From positions 1 to 64,000 of the forward strand of contig JAKQBN010000021.1 of NCBI GenBank assembly GCA_029559475.1: a stretch of 64,000 nt of DNA. Reading direction: 5' to 3'. This stretch comes from a bacterium (GTDB taxonomy: Bacteria > UBA4055). How positions within the stretch are numbered: position 1 is the first letter of the stretch; the number at the start of each line of letters is the position of its first letter. Below, in pieces: positions 46,036-57,200 of this stretch. The notes beneath the pieces are model-generated. The model searched no databases and was not told the origin of the DNA. It saw only the letters and a list, made by a program, of their open reading frames with translations. Made by a program: the position numbers and the translations under genes.

Positions 46036-47220
46036 TTATAATTCAGTGTTTTCAACAAGCATGGCTATACCCATTCCGGCGCCTATGCAGAGCGATGCTA
46101 TTCCGTATCTTTTTTTCTGTTTTTTCAGTTCGTGAAGCAGCGTGACAAGTATCCTTGCTCCTGACGCGCCGATAGGATGTCCTATAGCGATCGCACCGCC
46201 GTTCACATTTATCTTTTCAGCCGGAATACCAAGCTCTTTAGTAACTGCCGCGGCCTGAGATGCAAACGCTTCGTTAAGCTCGAATAGATCAATGTCTTCG
46301 ATCTTCATATTCTGATCTTTTAAAAGTTTTCTGACGGCAAATAAAGGTCCCATTCCCATGATGTCAGGTCTTAATCCGACAAGCGCAAATCCCTTGATAT
46401 ACGCAAAAGGTTTTACTCCGAGCTCTTTTGCTTTGTCTTCAGACATTACTATCATGGCTGCAGCACCGTCATTGATCCCTGATGCATTGCCTGCGGTTAC
46501 AGAACCGTCCGGTTTGAAGGCCGGCCTTAGCTGACCCAGTTTTTCAACGGTGGTCGCTTCTCTGATATATTCGTCGTTGGCAAAAACGATCTCTTCCTTT
46601 TTTACTTTGATCGTGATCGGAATGATCTCTTCATCGAACTTGCCTTCAACTCTTGCTTTACCGGCTTTCTGCTGGCTTTTTGCTGAAAGTTCATCCTGTT
46701 CTGCTCTTGATATATTAAATTCTTTAGCTACATTTTCTGCTGTGATCCCCATGTGATAGTTATTGATAGGGCAGGTCAGTCCGTCATATACCATCGCGTC
46801 AATGACTTCTCCATTGCCCATTCTGTATCCCGTTCTTGCGCCTTTCAGGTAATACGGCGCATTGGACATACTTTCCATACCACCGGCCAGAGCTACTTCG
46901 CACTGTCCTGAAATGATTGAACTGAAAGCAAGACCTACAGCGTGCAGACCTGATCCGCAAACCGTATTTACCGTAGAAGCTGGTACTTCGACAGGTATTC
47001 CGGCTTTTATAGCAGCCTGTCTCGCGGGATTCTGACCGTTACCGGCCTGAAGAACGTTCCCGAGATAAACTTCCTGTATTTCAGACGCTTTAATGCCTGA
47101 TCTTTCTATAACGCCTTTAACTATTCTTGCGCCTATTTCAACAGCGGGTAAAGAGGAAAGCGATCCGCCGAAAGAACCGACTCCTGATCTGTAAGGACTT
47201 ACTATAACTATTTTTTTCAT
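46036..47220 (-). CDS. atoB: acetyl-CoA acetyltransferase (thiolase)
   Basis: 394 residues. Active-site cysteines in [12 protein letters not shown] (about Cys88) and [11 protein letters not shown] near the end, histidine in [16 protein letters not shown]. Splits acetoacetyl-CoA from both branches of the pathway into acetyl-CoA. The ATG at 47220 is preferred over a GTG 12 bases upstream since the GTGGTGG stretch there serves as ribosome site. First gene of the eleven-gene lysine operon. Confidence 0.95.
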   Translation of the reverse strand: MKKIVIVSPYRSGVGSFGGSLSSLPAVEIGARIVKGVIERSGIKASEIQEVYLGNVLQAGNGQNPARQAAIKAGIPVEVPASTVNTVCGSGLHAVGLAFSSIISGQCEVALAGGMESMSNAPYYLKGARTGYRMGNGEVIDAMVYDGLTCPINNYHMGITAENVAKEFNISRAEQDELSAKSQQKAGKARVEGKFDEEIIPITIKVKKEEIVFANDEYIREATTVEKLGQLRPAFKPDGSVTAGNASGINDGAAAMIVMSEDKAKELGVKPFAYIKGFALVGLRPDIMGMGPLFAVRKLLKDQNMKIEDIDLFELNEAFASQAAAVTKELGIPAEKINVNGGAIAIGHPIGASGARILVTLLHELKKQKKRYGIASLCIGAGMGIAMLVENTEL

Positions 47221-47258
47221 TTTTACCACCACTTTTTAGTTAATTTAACGGGGTAATA

Positions 47259-47287
47259 TATATAATATATTTAATAATTTAAGTCAA
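47259..47287 (-). promoter_or_regulatory. predicted promoter of the lysine fermentation operon
   Basis: Minus strand TTGACT (47287-47282), 17-base spacer, TATATA (47264-47259), 38 bases before the atoB ATG. Confidence 0.6.
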
Positions 47288-47349
47288 ATATATTTGTTAT
47301 TCAAAATAATCGCCCGTTTTAACGCCTCCCGATTTTAAAAATCACTTTT

Positions 47350-47365
47350 TGTGACCCGTGTCACT
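47350..47365. promoter_or_regulatory. CRP/FNR-like binding site between the lysine operon and the PAS sensor gene
   Basis: TGTGACCCGTGTCACT matches TGTGA-N6-TCACA at nine of ten key positions. It lies about 105 bases upstream of the predicted lysine-operon transcript start and about 46 bases upstream of a weaker predicted start (TTTCAG at 47369, TGATAA at 47392) for the divergent PAS gene. No regulator gene of this family is in the window. Confidence 0.45.
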
Positions 47366-47426
47366 TTATTTCAGTAATATTTATCGTATTTTGATAATAC
47401 GTAAAAAAGCAAAGTTGAGGTAAGTT

Positions 47427-48140
47427 ATGAACTGGTCAGGCACAAGTAGTTTTATTATCAGTATCGCATTAGTATCAATAATTCTTAATGTAATTTTCGT
47501 ATTAAAATTCCGCTTATTCAACCGGTTGAGTTACGACCGGGATGAAAAAAATAAGATACTTGTTGAGAGCGAAAAGAAGTATAAAACCCTGGTTGAATCT
47601 CTGATAGAAGGTATCGGGATCGTTGACGGGAACGAATGTTTTACTTTCGCAAATAAGGCAGGCTGCGAGATCTTTGGATGCTGTGAATCAGGGCTTGTTG
47701 GAAAGAACCTTAAAGAGTTCACTTCTCCGAATCAGTTCGATTATGTCCTAAATAAAACTATGATTCGAAAATCAGGCACAACAGATATATACGAGCTTGA
47801 CATTGTCGGATGCGATAAAATTAAAAGAACCATACTTGTTAAAAGTTCACCGATCATTGATGAAGATGGTAATTACAAAGGGGCATTCGGGCTGTTCACC
47901 GATATTACCGAACACAAGAAAAATGAAGAGAAACGCGATATGATAATCAGAGAATTAGAGACTAAAATAACGGGCAGCGAGAACCTCGCCAATGGAATTC
48001 TGCCAGTCTGCGCTTCATGCCACAAGATCCGGGATAAAGAAAACAAATGGCATGAGATCGTCGATTATTTTGCTGTCAGAACAAAAATGAAATTCAGCCA
48101 TTCTATATGTCCTGAGTGCAAAAAAGAACTTTACAGATAG
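47427..48140 (+). CDS. membrane-anchored PAS-domain protein with C-terminal cysteine-rich motif
   Basis: 237 residues. One membrane helix (about 9-30), a short linker coil, a PAS domain (about 48-165: SLIEGIGIVDGNECFTFAN ... GLFTDITEHKK), a second short coil, and the C-terminal LPVCASCHKIRDKENKWHE ... SHSICPECKKELY motif, with two CxxC pairs that could bind zinc or sense redox. This tail is common on PAS and receiver proteins in anaerobes. It lacks a kinase, cyclase or DNA-binding domain, so how it signals is unclear. GAGG precedes the ATG. Divergent from the lysine operon. Confidence 0.75.
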   Translation: MNWSGTSSFIISIALVSIILNVIFVLKFRLFNRLSYDRDEKNKILVESEKKYKTLVESLIEGIGIVDGNECFTFANKAGCEIFGCCESGLVGKNLKEFTSPNQFDYVLNKTMIRKSGTTDIYELDIVGCDKIKRTILVKSSPIIDEDGNYKGAFGLFTDITEHKKNEEKRDMIIRELETKITGSENLANGILPVCASCHKIRDKENKWHEIVDYFAVRTKMKFSHSICPECKKELYR

Positions 48141-48141
48141 T

Positions 48142-50697
48142 TTACTTAAGGATAATCATTTTCTTGCTTTGGACAGTTGTGCCGTCAACACTTAGCTTGT
48201 AGAAATAGATTCCGCTTGTCAGATCGTTTCCCATTAATTTTGCTTCGTGAACACCTTTATTCTGCTTCATATCCACTAAACTCGAAACTTCCCTGCCTGC
48301 GATGTCAAAAACCGTCAGCTTTACCTGAGCGTCATTTGAAAGTGAATATTTTATTGTAGTCTCAGGATTGAATGGGTTCGGGTAGTTCTGATAAAGTTCG
48401 GTTTCTGAAGGAGTTACATTGTCCTCTATTGAAGTCGGATGTTTTGAAAGCATTACAGCCATATCCAACGCTCCTGTAACGCCTCTTGCCACAACCCCTG
48501 TCCATGGCCGGCCGGTCTCGATGATGTAATAATTGTCCGGAATTCCGTTCATATCGTATTTGATATACTGATAGTACCCGATATTCATTACAAGCGCTAT
48601 CTGGCCTGAAATTTTATCGTATGAAGTGACAGTTTTTTCGAACCTTCCCTCCATGGGTGAAATGTGAGTACCGAGATCGGCCAGAAGTTCAGATGTTATC
48701 TGTCCATCCTGAAAGCGGTAAATGGCGCAGTCAAATTCGCCGGGCACATCGTTAAAACCGTAAGGATCCTGCTCCAGGTTGACCGATATTTTATTGGCAT
48801 AGAACTCCGTAGTCCCAAGGTCATAGACCGCAGCGATTCTCAGTTCAATTGTACCTCTGTTGAAAATATTATAATACGGTTCATCAGAATAGTAGTAGAA
48901 CCAGTTCGGCACATCCTGATCGTAGATCTTTACATTGATTTCATCTGAAGAAGTCAGACCTCCGCTGTATGCGGTCGCTTTAATTTTATACTGTCCGAGG
49001 TCGGTCAGACCGAAATTCTTGTCATAAGTATAAGGGGCTGTGTCGTCGGAAAATGCAAGCTCGCCGTTTACATAAAATTCGACTTTGTCAAGGTCACCGC
49101 TCAACGCTGATGCATCGGCACCGAAACTTACGCTGCCGTACGGTACATAATCCCCGTTCTTAAATTGTGAAAATTTGCATAGCGGAGGATACTGTGTTCC
49201 TGAAAGATCAACATAAAAGCTGATCGTTTCTCCGCTTGAACTTATATTGTAGATATTTAAGCCTGATTCATTACCGCTGCTGTTGTAAGCCGCCGGATCT
49301 GTAAAGTCGTTTATTTCTGTTCGTTCGACATCTGCTGAAAGAAAGGCATTGCAGGTATTGCCGTTTGTAGTCAAAGAACCGCCTTCCCTGAAAACGAACA
49401 GTTCGTCGGGAGGCCCGTCTGCGTTGCCCTGATACTGATATAGCTCATTTACTTTATAAACGACCAGACCGCTCCCCGGAATATATTTTTCAAATGTGTT
49501 GTCTATCCTTTTTCGGTATTCAATGACATAAGAGTCATTGCTGCCTGAGTCAGGCTTTATCATATAGCAGTTATTGGTTGAAGATGTTAAAGGATTAAGC
49601 GTATATTGTCCGCTTGTTGATATTTGAGGTATAGATGAGATCCAGTTCCCGTAATATCTTTTCATGTAAGCGGACATATGCCCGAAGCCGGATTCCATGA
49701 TATCCCAGGGTCCTGCAGGCGTCATACCGTCAAAATTATAATGATAAAGATCGGGAGCACCGACGGCGTGGAACATTTCGTGTGATAAAGTTCTTACAGT
49801 GTTCTGGTTCTCAGGCTGTAATGTGTAAGTCCAGACATATTTATCGTTGATCATAACATTATAGCTGTAAAGTGCCCATTTGTGCGCCCACAACAACTCG
49901 GCCCATGCAGTATGAGGTCCTCTGATAATAAAGCAGATATTATCAACATAGTCGTCACGATCGACATCCAGATTGATGCTGGTGGGTATCTGACTCGCTA
50001 CGGATTCTATCGCATCCTTTAATAGTTCATGCTCTCTCTCCGCCTGATCAGTATATCCGTCCGGATTAAGAATTGCATCGTAAGGCATATAGTAAGACCT
50101 CGGATGGGGAGCGGTATAAGATAGTGAAACACTGTCGGCGCAGACAGGGTAATGAGTTGTGCTTATAGTAAATTTGTTGTAGCTTGTTTCAAGAAAATAA
50201 TTTTTAAGCGATTCGATACCTGTTCCCGTACCATTGAACCTCTGATCGAAAACGGATCTCGGCTGTTCGAACTCATCCTGATCTGAGAACTTTATATAGA
50301 TCGTTATATTATTCATTGAGCCTACCGAAGGCGCTTTTATTCCCTTATCTGCTTTCCCGTTAAATTTTTCTACCCTCCGCCTGTATTCTTCTGCCGAAAT
50401 ATTGATATTCTTATCAAGTGAGTTTATATTTTTAGGCTCTACTTTGCCTGCTTTAAATGATGTCGGCACAAATTTGCCGTTCTCCATATCTGCATAATAG
50501 AAATACCGGTCAGCTCCCTGGATAATTTTATATCCTTCGGCATTATGAAGGTAGTTATAAAATTCATCTCCTGAAGAAAAAATATTGAGTTTTGTGCCGT
50601 CAGGCTGGTAAACCGTAGTTTCAAGATCCTTAAAATACGCCCCGAATAAAGAAACTGATATAAGAACAACTGTACATATTAACGATCGTATATTCAC
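48142..50697 (-). CDS. secreted M6-family metalloprotease with type IX sorting domain
   Basis: 851 residues. Signal peptide (about 1-20), a propeptide region, and an InhA/M6 protease domain with zinc motif HEMFHAVGAPD (His306, Glu307, His310, Asp315). A beta domain around 530-590 (FYVNGELAFSDDTAPY) is Ig-like. The last 75 residues are a Por-secretion C-terminal domain: NYPNPFNPETTIKYSL, VFDIAGREV, GIYFYKLSVDG, KKMIILK. Start is GTG with GGAGG upstream. It is probably exported to degrade protein, feeding the amino-acid fermentation genes next to it. Confidence 0.9.
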   Translation of the reverse strand: MNIRSLICTVVLISVSLFGAYFKDLETTVYQPDGTKLNIFSSGDEFYNYLHNAEGYKIIQGADRYFYYADMENGKFVPTSFKAGKVEPKNINSLDKNINISAEEYRRRVEKFNGKADKGIKAPSVGSMNNITIYIKFSDQDEFEQPRSVFDQRFNGTGTGIESLKNYFLETSYNKFTISTTHYPVCADSVSLSYTAPHPRSYYMPYDAILNPDGYTDQAEREHELLKDAIESVASQIPTSINLDVDRDDYVDNICFIIRGPHTAWAELLWAHKWALYSYNVMINDKYVWTYTLQPENQNTVRTLSHEMFHAVGAPDLYHYNFDGMTPAGPWDIMESGFGHMSAYMKRYYGNWISSIPQISTSGQYTLNPLTSSTNNCYMIKPDSGSNDSYVIEYRKRIDNTFEKYIPGSGLVVYKVNELYQYQGNADGPPDELFVFREGGSLTTNGNTCNAFLSADVERTEINDFTDPAAYNSSGNESGLNIYNISSSGETISFYVDLSGTQYPPLCKFSQFKNGDYVPYGSVSFGADASALSGDLDKVEFYVNGELAFSDDTAPYTYDKNFGLTDLGQYKIKATAYSGGLTSSDEINVKIYDQDVPNWFYYYSDEPYYNIFNRGTIELRIAAVYDLGTTEFYANKISVNLEQDPYGFNDVPGEFDCAIYRFQDGQITSELLADLGTHISPMEGRFEKTVTSYDKISGQIALVMNIGYYQYIKYDMNGIPDNYYIIETGRPWTGVVARGVTGALDMAVMLSKHPTSIEDNVTPSETELYQNYPNPFNPETTIKYSLSNDAQVKLTVFDIAGREVSSLVDMKQNKGVHEAKLMGNDLTSGIYFYKLSVDGTTVQSKKMIILK

Positions 50698-50713
50698 TAT
50701 AACCTCCGGTTTT

Positions 50714-53700
50714 TTACTTTAACAGCATCATCTTTCTGCTTTGGACGGTTTTGCCGTCAACGCTTAGCCTGTAGAAATATAATCCGCTCGTCAGATTTCC
50801 GCCATTGAATTTATACTCATGATTTCCCGCCTGCTTAGTTTCAGCCAACCCAGCGACTTCCCTTCCTGCGATATCAAAAATCGTCAGCTTTACATGAGCG
50901 TCTTTTGAAAGAGAATACCTGATTGTAGTCTCCGGATTGAACGGGTTCGGGTAGTTCTGGTAAAGTTCGGTATTTTCAGGGTGAGTTTCATCTTCGATAC
51001 CGTAATCAAATGAGCCGAATACAGTTCTGAAATGCCAGTTATCTAAAGGCAGATTTGCCCAGTCCCAACCGGTTCCGTTCCAAGTGCCAGTGTAAGACCT
51101 GCCGTAAGCTGTCTGACCAGAAACATCTGTAGATTCCATTGTAGTGTAAACTGAACCATAAGGTGAAGAAAAACCTACAAAAAAATCTTTCTGAAATGTC
51201 AAAGAATATGATCTTAGGTCGATTCTGGTCATTGCTGTAGGATTTGATGCCGTAGCTTCCGGAGTAATATCAATTGGAGAAATTAATTCTATTCCGGGAA
51301 ATCCTTCAATACTACTCCAAATATGAACTTGCATATTATCAGACAGATGGCTATGATCAGCATAATTTCTTATTAATAAAAACTCCAGTTTTGCAATTGC
51401 CCATTGATAATACGGATCCACAGTAACTCTTTGCGCCAGAGCTCCATTATCAACTACTTCTTCATAATAATCAACTATTCCGGAATCATAAATTCTATGC
51501 TCGCCGGCAATGTAAGAAAAAGCACCTTCCTGATTCACAAGATGATCTTCTGATGCGTCTTTTGCATAAATAGTATAATCGATCTGGCTGCCTGATTCGT
51601 AAAATGGAATAATGAATTCCCAAAAACTGCCGGATGTGTTTTCTGCAGTCACTGAATATAAGATACCTTCGTCAACAGTATATTCCACCCAGACTGAATC
51701 AATTCCGTTCAAGTCATATACTTCAGCATAACTATTATAGACAATTAAAGGGCCTTCATAAAATTCCGGTCCGTGATGTACAATGTATGGAGGATCATTT
51801 AGTTTATTGTACACGCTGAACTCAATATCATCAATATTCATGCCGTTTACTCCATAACCGCTGTCACTGGAGAAAATCCATCGGAATTTTATCTGATCAT
51901 ACCCTATATACATGCCAAGACTTATATTTTCCTCATGCCAGCCTACTTCTTCTCCCGTCCATGTTTTATGTCTGTTCCATGTAGCCCCGTTATCAGAACT
52001 GACTTCGAAATACATATAATCAAATTCCTGCTCGATGCTATATTTGCACCAGAATTTTATGTTCGCGCTGGTATATCCCGCTGATAAATCCATTGAGTAT
52101 GCCCATGTTGCCGATGATTGATTGTTAGCAGAATATACGGAATCGGGGCTTTCAGTTAATGAATGAGAAGCCGAAGTGTACGCGCCTGTTTCAAGCCCCC
52201 AGTCACCTGTTAATACCCAATTGCCTGTCCCTGATTCAAAATCATCGGACATTACTATTTGCCCGTCAAACCATTTTACCGTAAAATCCGCTGTAGTTGC
52301 GCCGTTACCGGCAGTATCGGTTATGGTAATATTCGCTTTCCCGTTTAGAACCTGCTCTGTCTCTGCCGGAATAATGCCTGTATAAATATATTTATGAATT
52401 TTTTCTGGCGTCATAACAAATTCATATTGTGTTGTCCAGTTATCTTTACTGTAATGACCGATACAGGAGGCAATATCTGATTCATCAAAAAATGTTATTT
52501 TAAGGTTTATAGGACAATTTATAAATGTTTCATTTCCTGTAATAATAGGCGGAGGAGGCGGTACTGTATCTTTAACGAATTTTATTTCAAAATCAGTTGT
52601 AGTATTTATTAATCCTCCTATATCGGTCAGATCAAAATATATTGTTCCCGTAGCCTCAACGGACATTGAAGGAACCGAACCTGTCCATGTTTCCATACCT
52701 TTGGCTTTGCTGAACACAACATCCCCCGTATTGCCGCCGATGTTATAATGTCCGGTGATGCTTGCGATGCCGGAAATGTCAGACGCAACCATCGTTAAGT
52801 CCATCGGATTGTTTACGTAAGCTCCGATGACAGGTAGCAGTGCGGGGTTTCCAGCTAAAGATACCGGGTCGGGTGCTGAATAATCATAAATAACTTCTAC
52901 GTTGTCAATATGCCAGTCATCTGCAAAATTTCCCTGATAATGGAATCCGATGTAAATCTCCTGACCTTTATAATCTGAAAGATTAATTACATTATGCTCC
53001 CATACGCTGCAGTCAATGTTTAACGGATCTTCAGCCGGGTAGCCTGTATACAATTCAGTCCAGTTGACTTTATCGGTTGATACTGATACACTGTGATAAA
53101 CGTTGTATGAAATATAATTCACCTGCTGCATGAATGATAATATTGAAAAACTTTCAGCCGGAATAGTGATTTTTGGAGTAATCAGCCAGTCATCCTGTTC
53201 ATCTTCGACACAATCATGAAAAGCCTGACCGCCGTCCCAAATTGAATTCATATCATGTACGTTACTATTTGGTATCCCAAGCATAAAACCACCACCTTCG
53301 ACTGCAGGATAGTTATTCACTATAGTCCAGTTTAAAGGAGGAAAATCAGTTTTACCAAAATAGTTTATATCGAATTTCTCAGAAAGAAGAGGATTGTCGC
53401 GTGACCATGTTACATCATAATTATCGGATACGATGCTATTGGCAGCTTCATCTGTTATATTAAACCTAGTCATAGCTAAAGTTCCGTCAGACTGCCCTGG
53501 AATAGTTCCTGAACAATAATATGTGCCCTTTGTTGCAGTCATCGGATATGTATTCCATGTAGCACCGTTATCAAGAGAATATTCCCCTTCAGCAGCGGCT
53601 ATCGGACTGACACCTTGTAGTTTTACTGTAATCTCAGCGTCATAATTCTGAAAATTCTCAAGTCCCTTAACTCCTCTCACAACTAGTGGAAGAGGAGGTG

Positions 53701-54265
53701 CGTCATATGGAGTCAAATAAAAATCTATTGCCCACTCGTAGCTTTCACCTTCGACAACGAACGGAGTCCATTCTCCAAATTCGTCTTTGTAATAACTGCG
53801 TTTTATATTTGTTACATCAGATGATACGAGTCTCGGTTTCCCTTCTCCCAAAGGTGTAACTGAAATCCAGAAATCGTCTTTCATTACAAGCGGAGTATTA
53901 GGAAACTGCATATTGTAATAGTCAAATGACGATGTATCAGGTGTCTCCATTTCCCAGAGCAGCGTGGTACCATCTTTATCATAAACTCTGTACTTGTAAA
54001 GATAACCTACGTCATAAAGATAAGAATCAATGGCTATTAGATTGATCGGGTATTCTAATCCGAAATCATTTACATTCACAAACACACCCATTTCAGGATA
54101 ATTCCAGATGTACTCATAACTGTGGCAATAACTATAGCCCAGTGTGTCCCATCTTTCATTATGTTTCATTTTTAAATCGTTTACTTTTTCTTTACTAGAA
54201 TACCAGTCAGACGCAAAAGCGCTTACAGAAAGAAGAATTATAATCACTGAAATAAACTTTTTCAT
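50714..54265 (-). CDS. large secreted protein with choice-of-anchor/MAM-like domains and type IX sorting domain
   Basis: 1183 residues. Signal peptide (1-18). Two lectin-like domains of the cleaved-adhesin/choice-of-anchor-J kind: one around 330-470 (DWLITPKITIPAESFSILSF ... GQEIYIGFHYQGNF ... DDWHIDNVEVIYD) and one around 680-840 (GNWVLTGDWGLETGAYTSAS ... NGMNIDDIEFSV), separated by Ig-like repeats. Ends in a Por-type C-terminal domain of the FDIAGREV subtype, like the M6 protease. Paralogue of the next gene along the whole body. Likely a surface adhesin or substrate binder. Confidence 0.85.
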   Translation of the reverse strand: MKKFISVIIILLSVSAFASDWYSSKEKVNDLKMKHNERWDTLGYSYCHSYEYIWNYPEMGVFVNVNDFGLEYPINLIAIDSYLYDVGYLYKYRVYDKDGTTLLWEMETPDTSSFDYYNMQFPNTPLVMKDDFWISVTPLGEGKPRLVSSDVTNIKRSYYKDEFGEWTPFVVEGESYEWAIDFYLTPYDAPPLPLVVRGVKGLENFQNYDAEITVKLQGVSPIAAAEGEYSLDNGATWNTYPMTATKGTYYCSGTIPGQSDGTLAMTRFNITDEAANSIVSDNYDVTWSRDNPLLSEKFDINYFGKTDFPPLNWTIVNNYPAVEGGGFMLGIPNSNVHDMNSIWDGGQAFHDCVEDEQDDWLITPKITIPAESFSILSFMQQVNYISYNVYHSVSVSTDKVNWTELYTGYPAEDPLNIDCSVWEHNVINLSDYKGQEIYIGFHYQGNFADDWHIDNVEVIYDYSAPDPVSLAGNPALLPVIGAYVNNPMDLTMVASDISGIASITGHYNIGGNTGDVVFSKAKGMETWTGSVPSMSVEATGTIYFDLTDIGGLINTTTDFEIKFVKDTVPPPPPIITGNETFINCPINLKITFFDESDIASCIGHYSKDNWTTQYEFVMTPEKIHKYIYTGIIPAETEQVLNGKANITITDTAGNGATTADFTVKWFDGQIVMSDDFESGTGNWVLTGDWGLETGAYTSASHSLTESPDSVYSANNQSSATWAYSMDLSAGYTSANIKFWCKYSIEQEFDYMYFEVSSDNGATWNRHKTWTGEEVGWHEENISLGMYIGYDQIKFRWIFSSDSGYGVNGMNIDDIEFSVYNKLNDPPYIVHHGPEFYEGPLIVYNSYAEVYDLNGIDSVWVEYTVDEGILYSVTAENTSGSFWEFIIPFYESGSQIDYTIYAKDASEDHLVNQEGAFSYIAGEHRIYDSGIVDYYEEVVDNGALAQRVTVDPYYQWAIAKLEFLLIRNYADHSHLSDNMQVHIWSSIEGFPGIELISPIDITPEATASNPTAMTRIDLRSYSLTFQKDFFVGFSSPYGSVYTTMESTDVSGQTAYGRSYTGTWNGTGWDWANLPLDNWHFRTVFGSFDYGIEDETHPENTELYQNYPNPFNPETTIRYSLSKDAHVKLTIFDIAGREVAGLAETKQAGNHEYKFNGGNLTSGLYFYRLSVDGKTVQSRKMMLLK

Positions 54266-54274
54266 AAGATCTCC

Positions 54275-57200
54275 CTACTTTAACATCATCATTTTTTTAC
54301 TTTGAACTAGCTTTCCGTTGACACTTAATCTGTAGAAATAAATTCCTGAATTCAGTCCGTCTCCGTTGAAATTCACCGAATGATTTCCAGCCGTTTTCAT
54401 TTCGTTTACAAGCCTATTCACAAGCTCACCCTTAGTATTGAAAACCGACAACGTGACCTGCCCTTCGCTCTTTAGCGAATATTTTATAGTCGTCTCCGGA
54501 TTGAACGGGTTCGGATAGTTCTGGTGAAGTTCTGTATTTTCAGGAAGAGTCTCATCTTCGATCCCGTCCAAAGGATACGTGATTGCTCTGATCTGATAAT
54601 TAAATTCAGGTTCCAGTGACCAGGTCCACTCCGTACCATTCCATATTCCCGAAGATGATCTTTCGTAAGCAGTAGTACCTGCTTCGATAGGTGATTCTAT
54701 TAGGGAATAAACTTTCCCGTAAGGCGAAGATATCCCTACCCATATATCACCCGATGCCCAGAAACCTAAATCTCGTAGATCACATATTGTAAATGCTGAA
54801 TTATCTGACAGTGTTGCTGCAGGCGTAACATCAAAAGGAGGAATCAGTTCGGGACCGGGAGAGCCATAATTATCAGACCACACATGAACCTGCATATCAT
54901 CGGATAAATGGCCTGCATCGGCATAATTTCTTATCAGAATACTCAGTAAATAAGCATAAATATATGGATCTTCATTCATTGTAATTTTTACAGCCATCGC
55001 ATTATTGTTCTCAAGCAACTTGTAATAACTTGCAATTCCGGAATCATATGCCTTATAAATTCCCTGAATATAAGAATATGTTTTGGTATAGCTTTCAAGA
55101 TGGTCTTCCGATGCGTCACTCGCTTTGATCACATAATCTATCCGTGAACCTGCCGGATACTGAGGGATCGTGAATTCCCATATATTCTCAGATGTGTAAA
55201 CCGGAAGCAAGGTTTCCAGCTGCAGACTGTCGACAGTATATTCCACCCAGACAGAATCAATACCGTCCATGTCATATACAGTAGCCGTGCTTGTGTACTC
55301 ATTTAGCGTACCTTCATAGAACTCAGGCCCATCATGAATTATAACAGGGTGATCATTCGGATTATAATATACGCTTACAGTAACGTCATCAATATTCATA
55401 CCGTTTACTTCGTAACCGCTGTCACTTACAAAAAACCATCTGAATTTAACCTGATTACTTCCGGTATACATGCTAAGATCAATTGTTTCTTCGTGCCAGT
55501 CGACACCCTCTCCCGTCCATGTCTTATGCCTGTTCCAAGTCGATCCGTTATCGTCGCTGACTTCAAAATACATATAATCAAATTCTTGTTCAATATCGTA
55601 TTTGCACCAAAATCTTATGTTAGCACTACTGCTTCCGTAAGGATAATGACCGGATAGATCAATAGAGTTTGCAACAGTTGCAGATGACGAATTATTCGCT
55701 GTATAAACAGAATCCGGACTTTCAGTTAATGAATGCGATGCCGATGTGTACGCGCTTGTTTCAAGCCCCCAGTCGCCAGTTAAGATCCAGTTGTATGTCC
55801 CTGATTCAAAGTTATCATACAGTGTGATCGCACCGTCGAACCATTTGACGGTGTATTCAGAAGAAATAGTACTGTTTCCTGCGGTATCCGTAATAGTAAA
55901 TTTTACTATACCGTTAAGTACCTGTTCAGTTTCGGCAGGTATAGTTCCTAAATAAGTATATTCGTGAATTTTAGACGGGATCAGATCAAAATCGTATTGT
56001 GTAATCCAGTTGTCTTTGCTGTAATGACCTTTAACCTGAGCAATCGCGGACTCGTCTTTGAAAGAAAGTTCAAGATTCATAGGAAGATCAATGAAAGCCT
56101 GTCTCCCGCTGCAGTAATTGATTATAGGTCCGTCGGTATCATTAACGAATTCTATGCTGTAGTTCGAAGTAGTTGCTGTAAGCCCGCCTATATCGGTCAG
56201 ATCGAAATAAATGGTCCCGGTAACTGCCGCAGCCATAGAAGGGATAGTCCCAGTCCATGTTTCATCGCCTTTTGATCTTGTAAAAATGACGTCTCCCGTC
56301 TCAGCTCCGAAAGCATAGTGTCCAATTACGCTTGCAACTCCTGAAACATCGGAAACAGCCAGAATAAGTTCCATCGGATTGTTTACGTAGGCTCCGACAA
56401 CAGGTAAAAGTGCCGGATTTGCGCTTATTGATACAACTTCAGGAGCCGAACTGTCGTAAATTACCTCTACGTCGTCGATATGCCATTCAGAAGCAAAATA
56501 CCCTTTATAATTAAAACCTATGTAAATATCCTGACCTTTATAGGCTGACAGATTGAGAACAGTAGTCTCTAGAATGCTGAGGTCCCCTGTCGGATCTGAA
56601 GGATCTGCGGTAGGTGCACCGGTATAAATTTCAGTCCAGTTGACAAGGTCTGTAGTAACAGATACTCCGTGATATACCATGTAAGACATCCAGCTCACTC
56701 TCTGAGTAAATGAAAGAACCGTTAAATTATCGGAAGGAACCGAGATTTTAGGAGAGATCAACCAGTCATCCTGATCGCCGTCTATATAATTGTGGAAAGC
56801 CTGTTTACCGTCCCAGATCAATAAACTGTCAAAAACAGTTTCATAAAAAATTCCGTGAATGAATCCGCCGTCCGTTACTTCAGGATATGCGTTCTCGAGT
56901 GCCCATCCTGCAGGCGGGAATGTTTCGCCTTCGAATTTTTCGGAGATCAGTGGAATGTCCTGAGACCATAATATCGGATATTCTACAGATGTAGAGCTGT
57001 TTGCCAAAGTATCTTCTGCGTAAATCCTTACTAATCCGGTTGTTCCGTGCGGTTGCCCGGGAATAATACCGGTATAATTGTAATTAGTCTTAGAAACCGG
57101 TTCCATTAAAAAATCAAACCAGCCGGCTCCAATATTGTATTGTCCTGTAACCACATTCATAGCTGATTGCTCTTGTATCGTAGATGATATTATCATTGGA

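Noticed and set aside
47221-47426. Cobalamin or lysine riboswitch in front of the lysine operon
   Set aside because: The leader between predicted promoter and atoB is under 40 bases, too short, and I see no B12-box.
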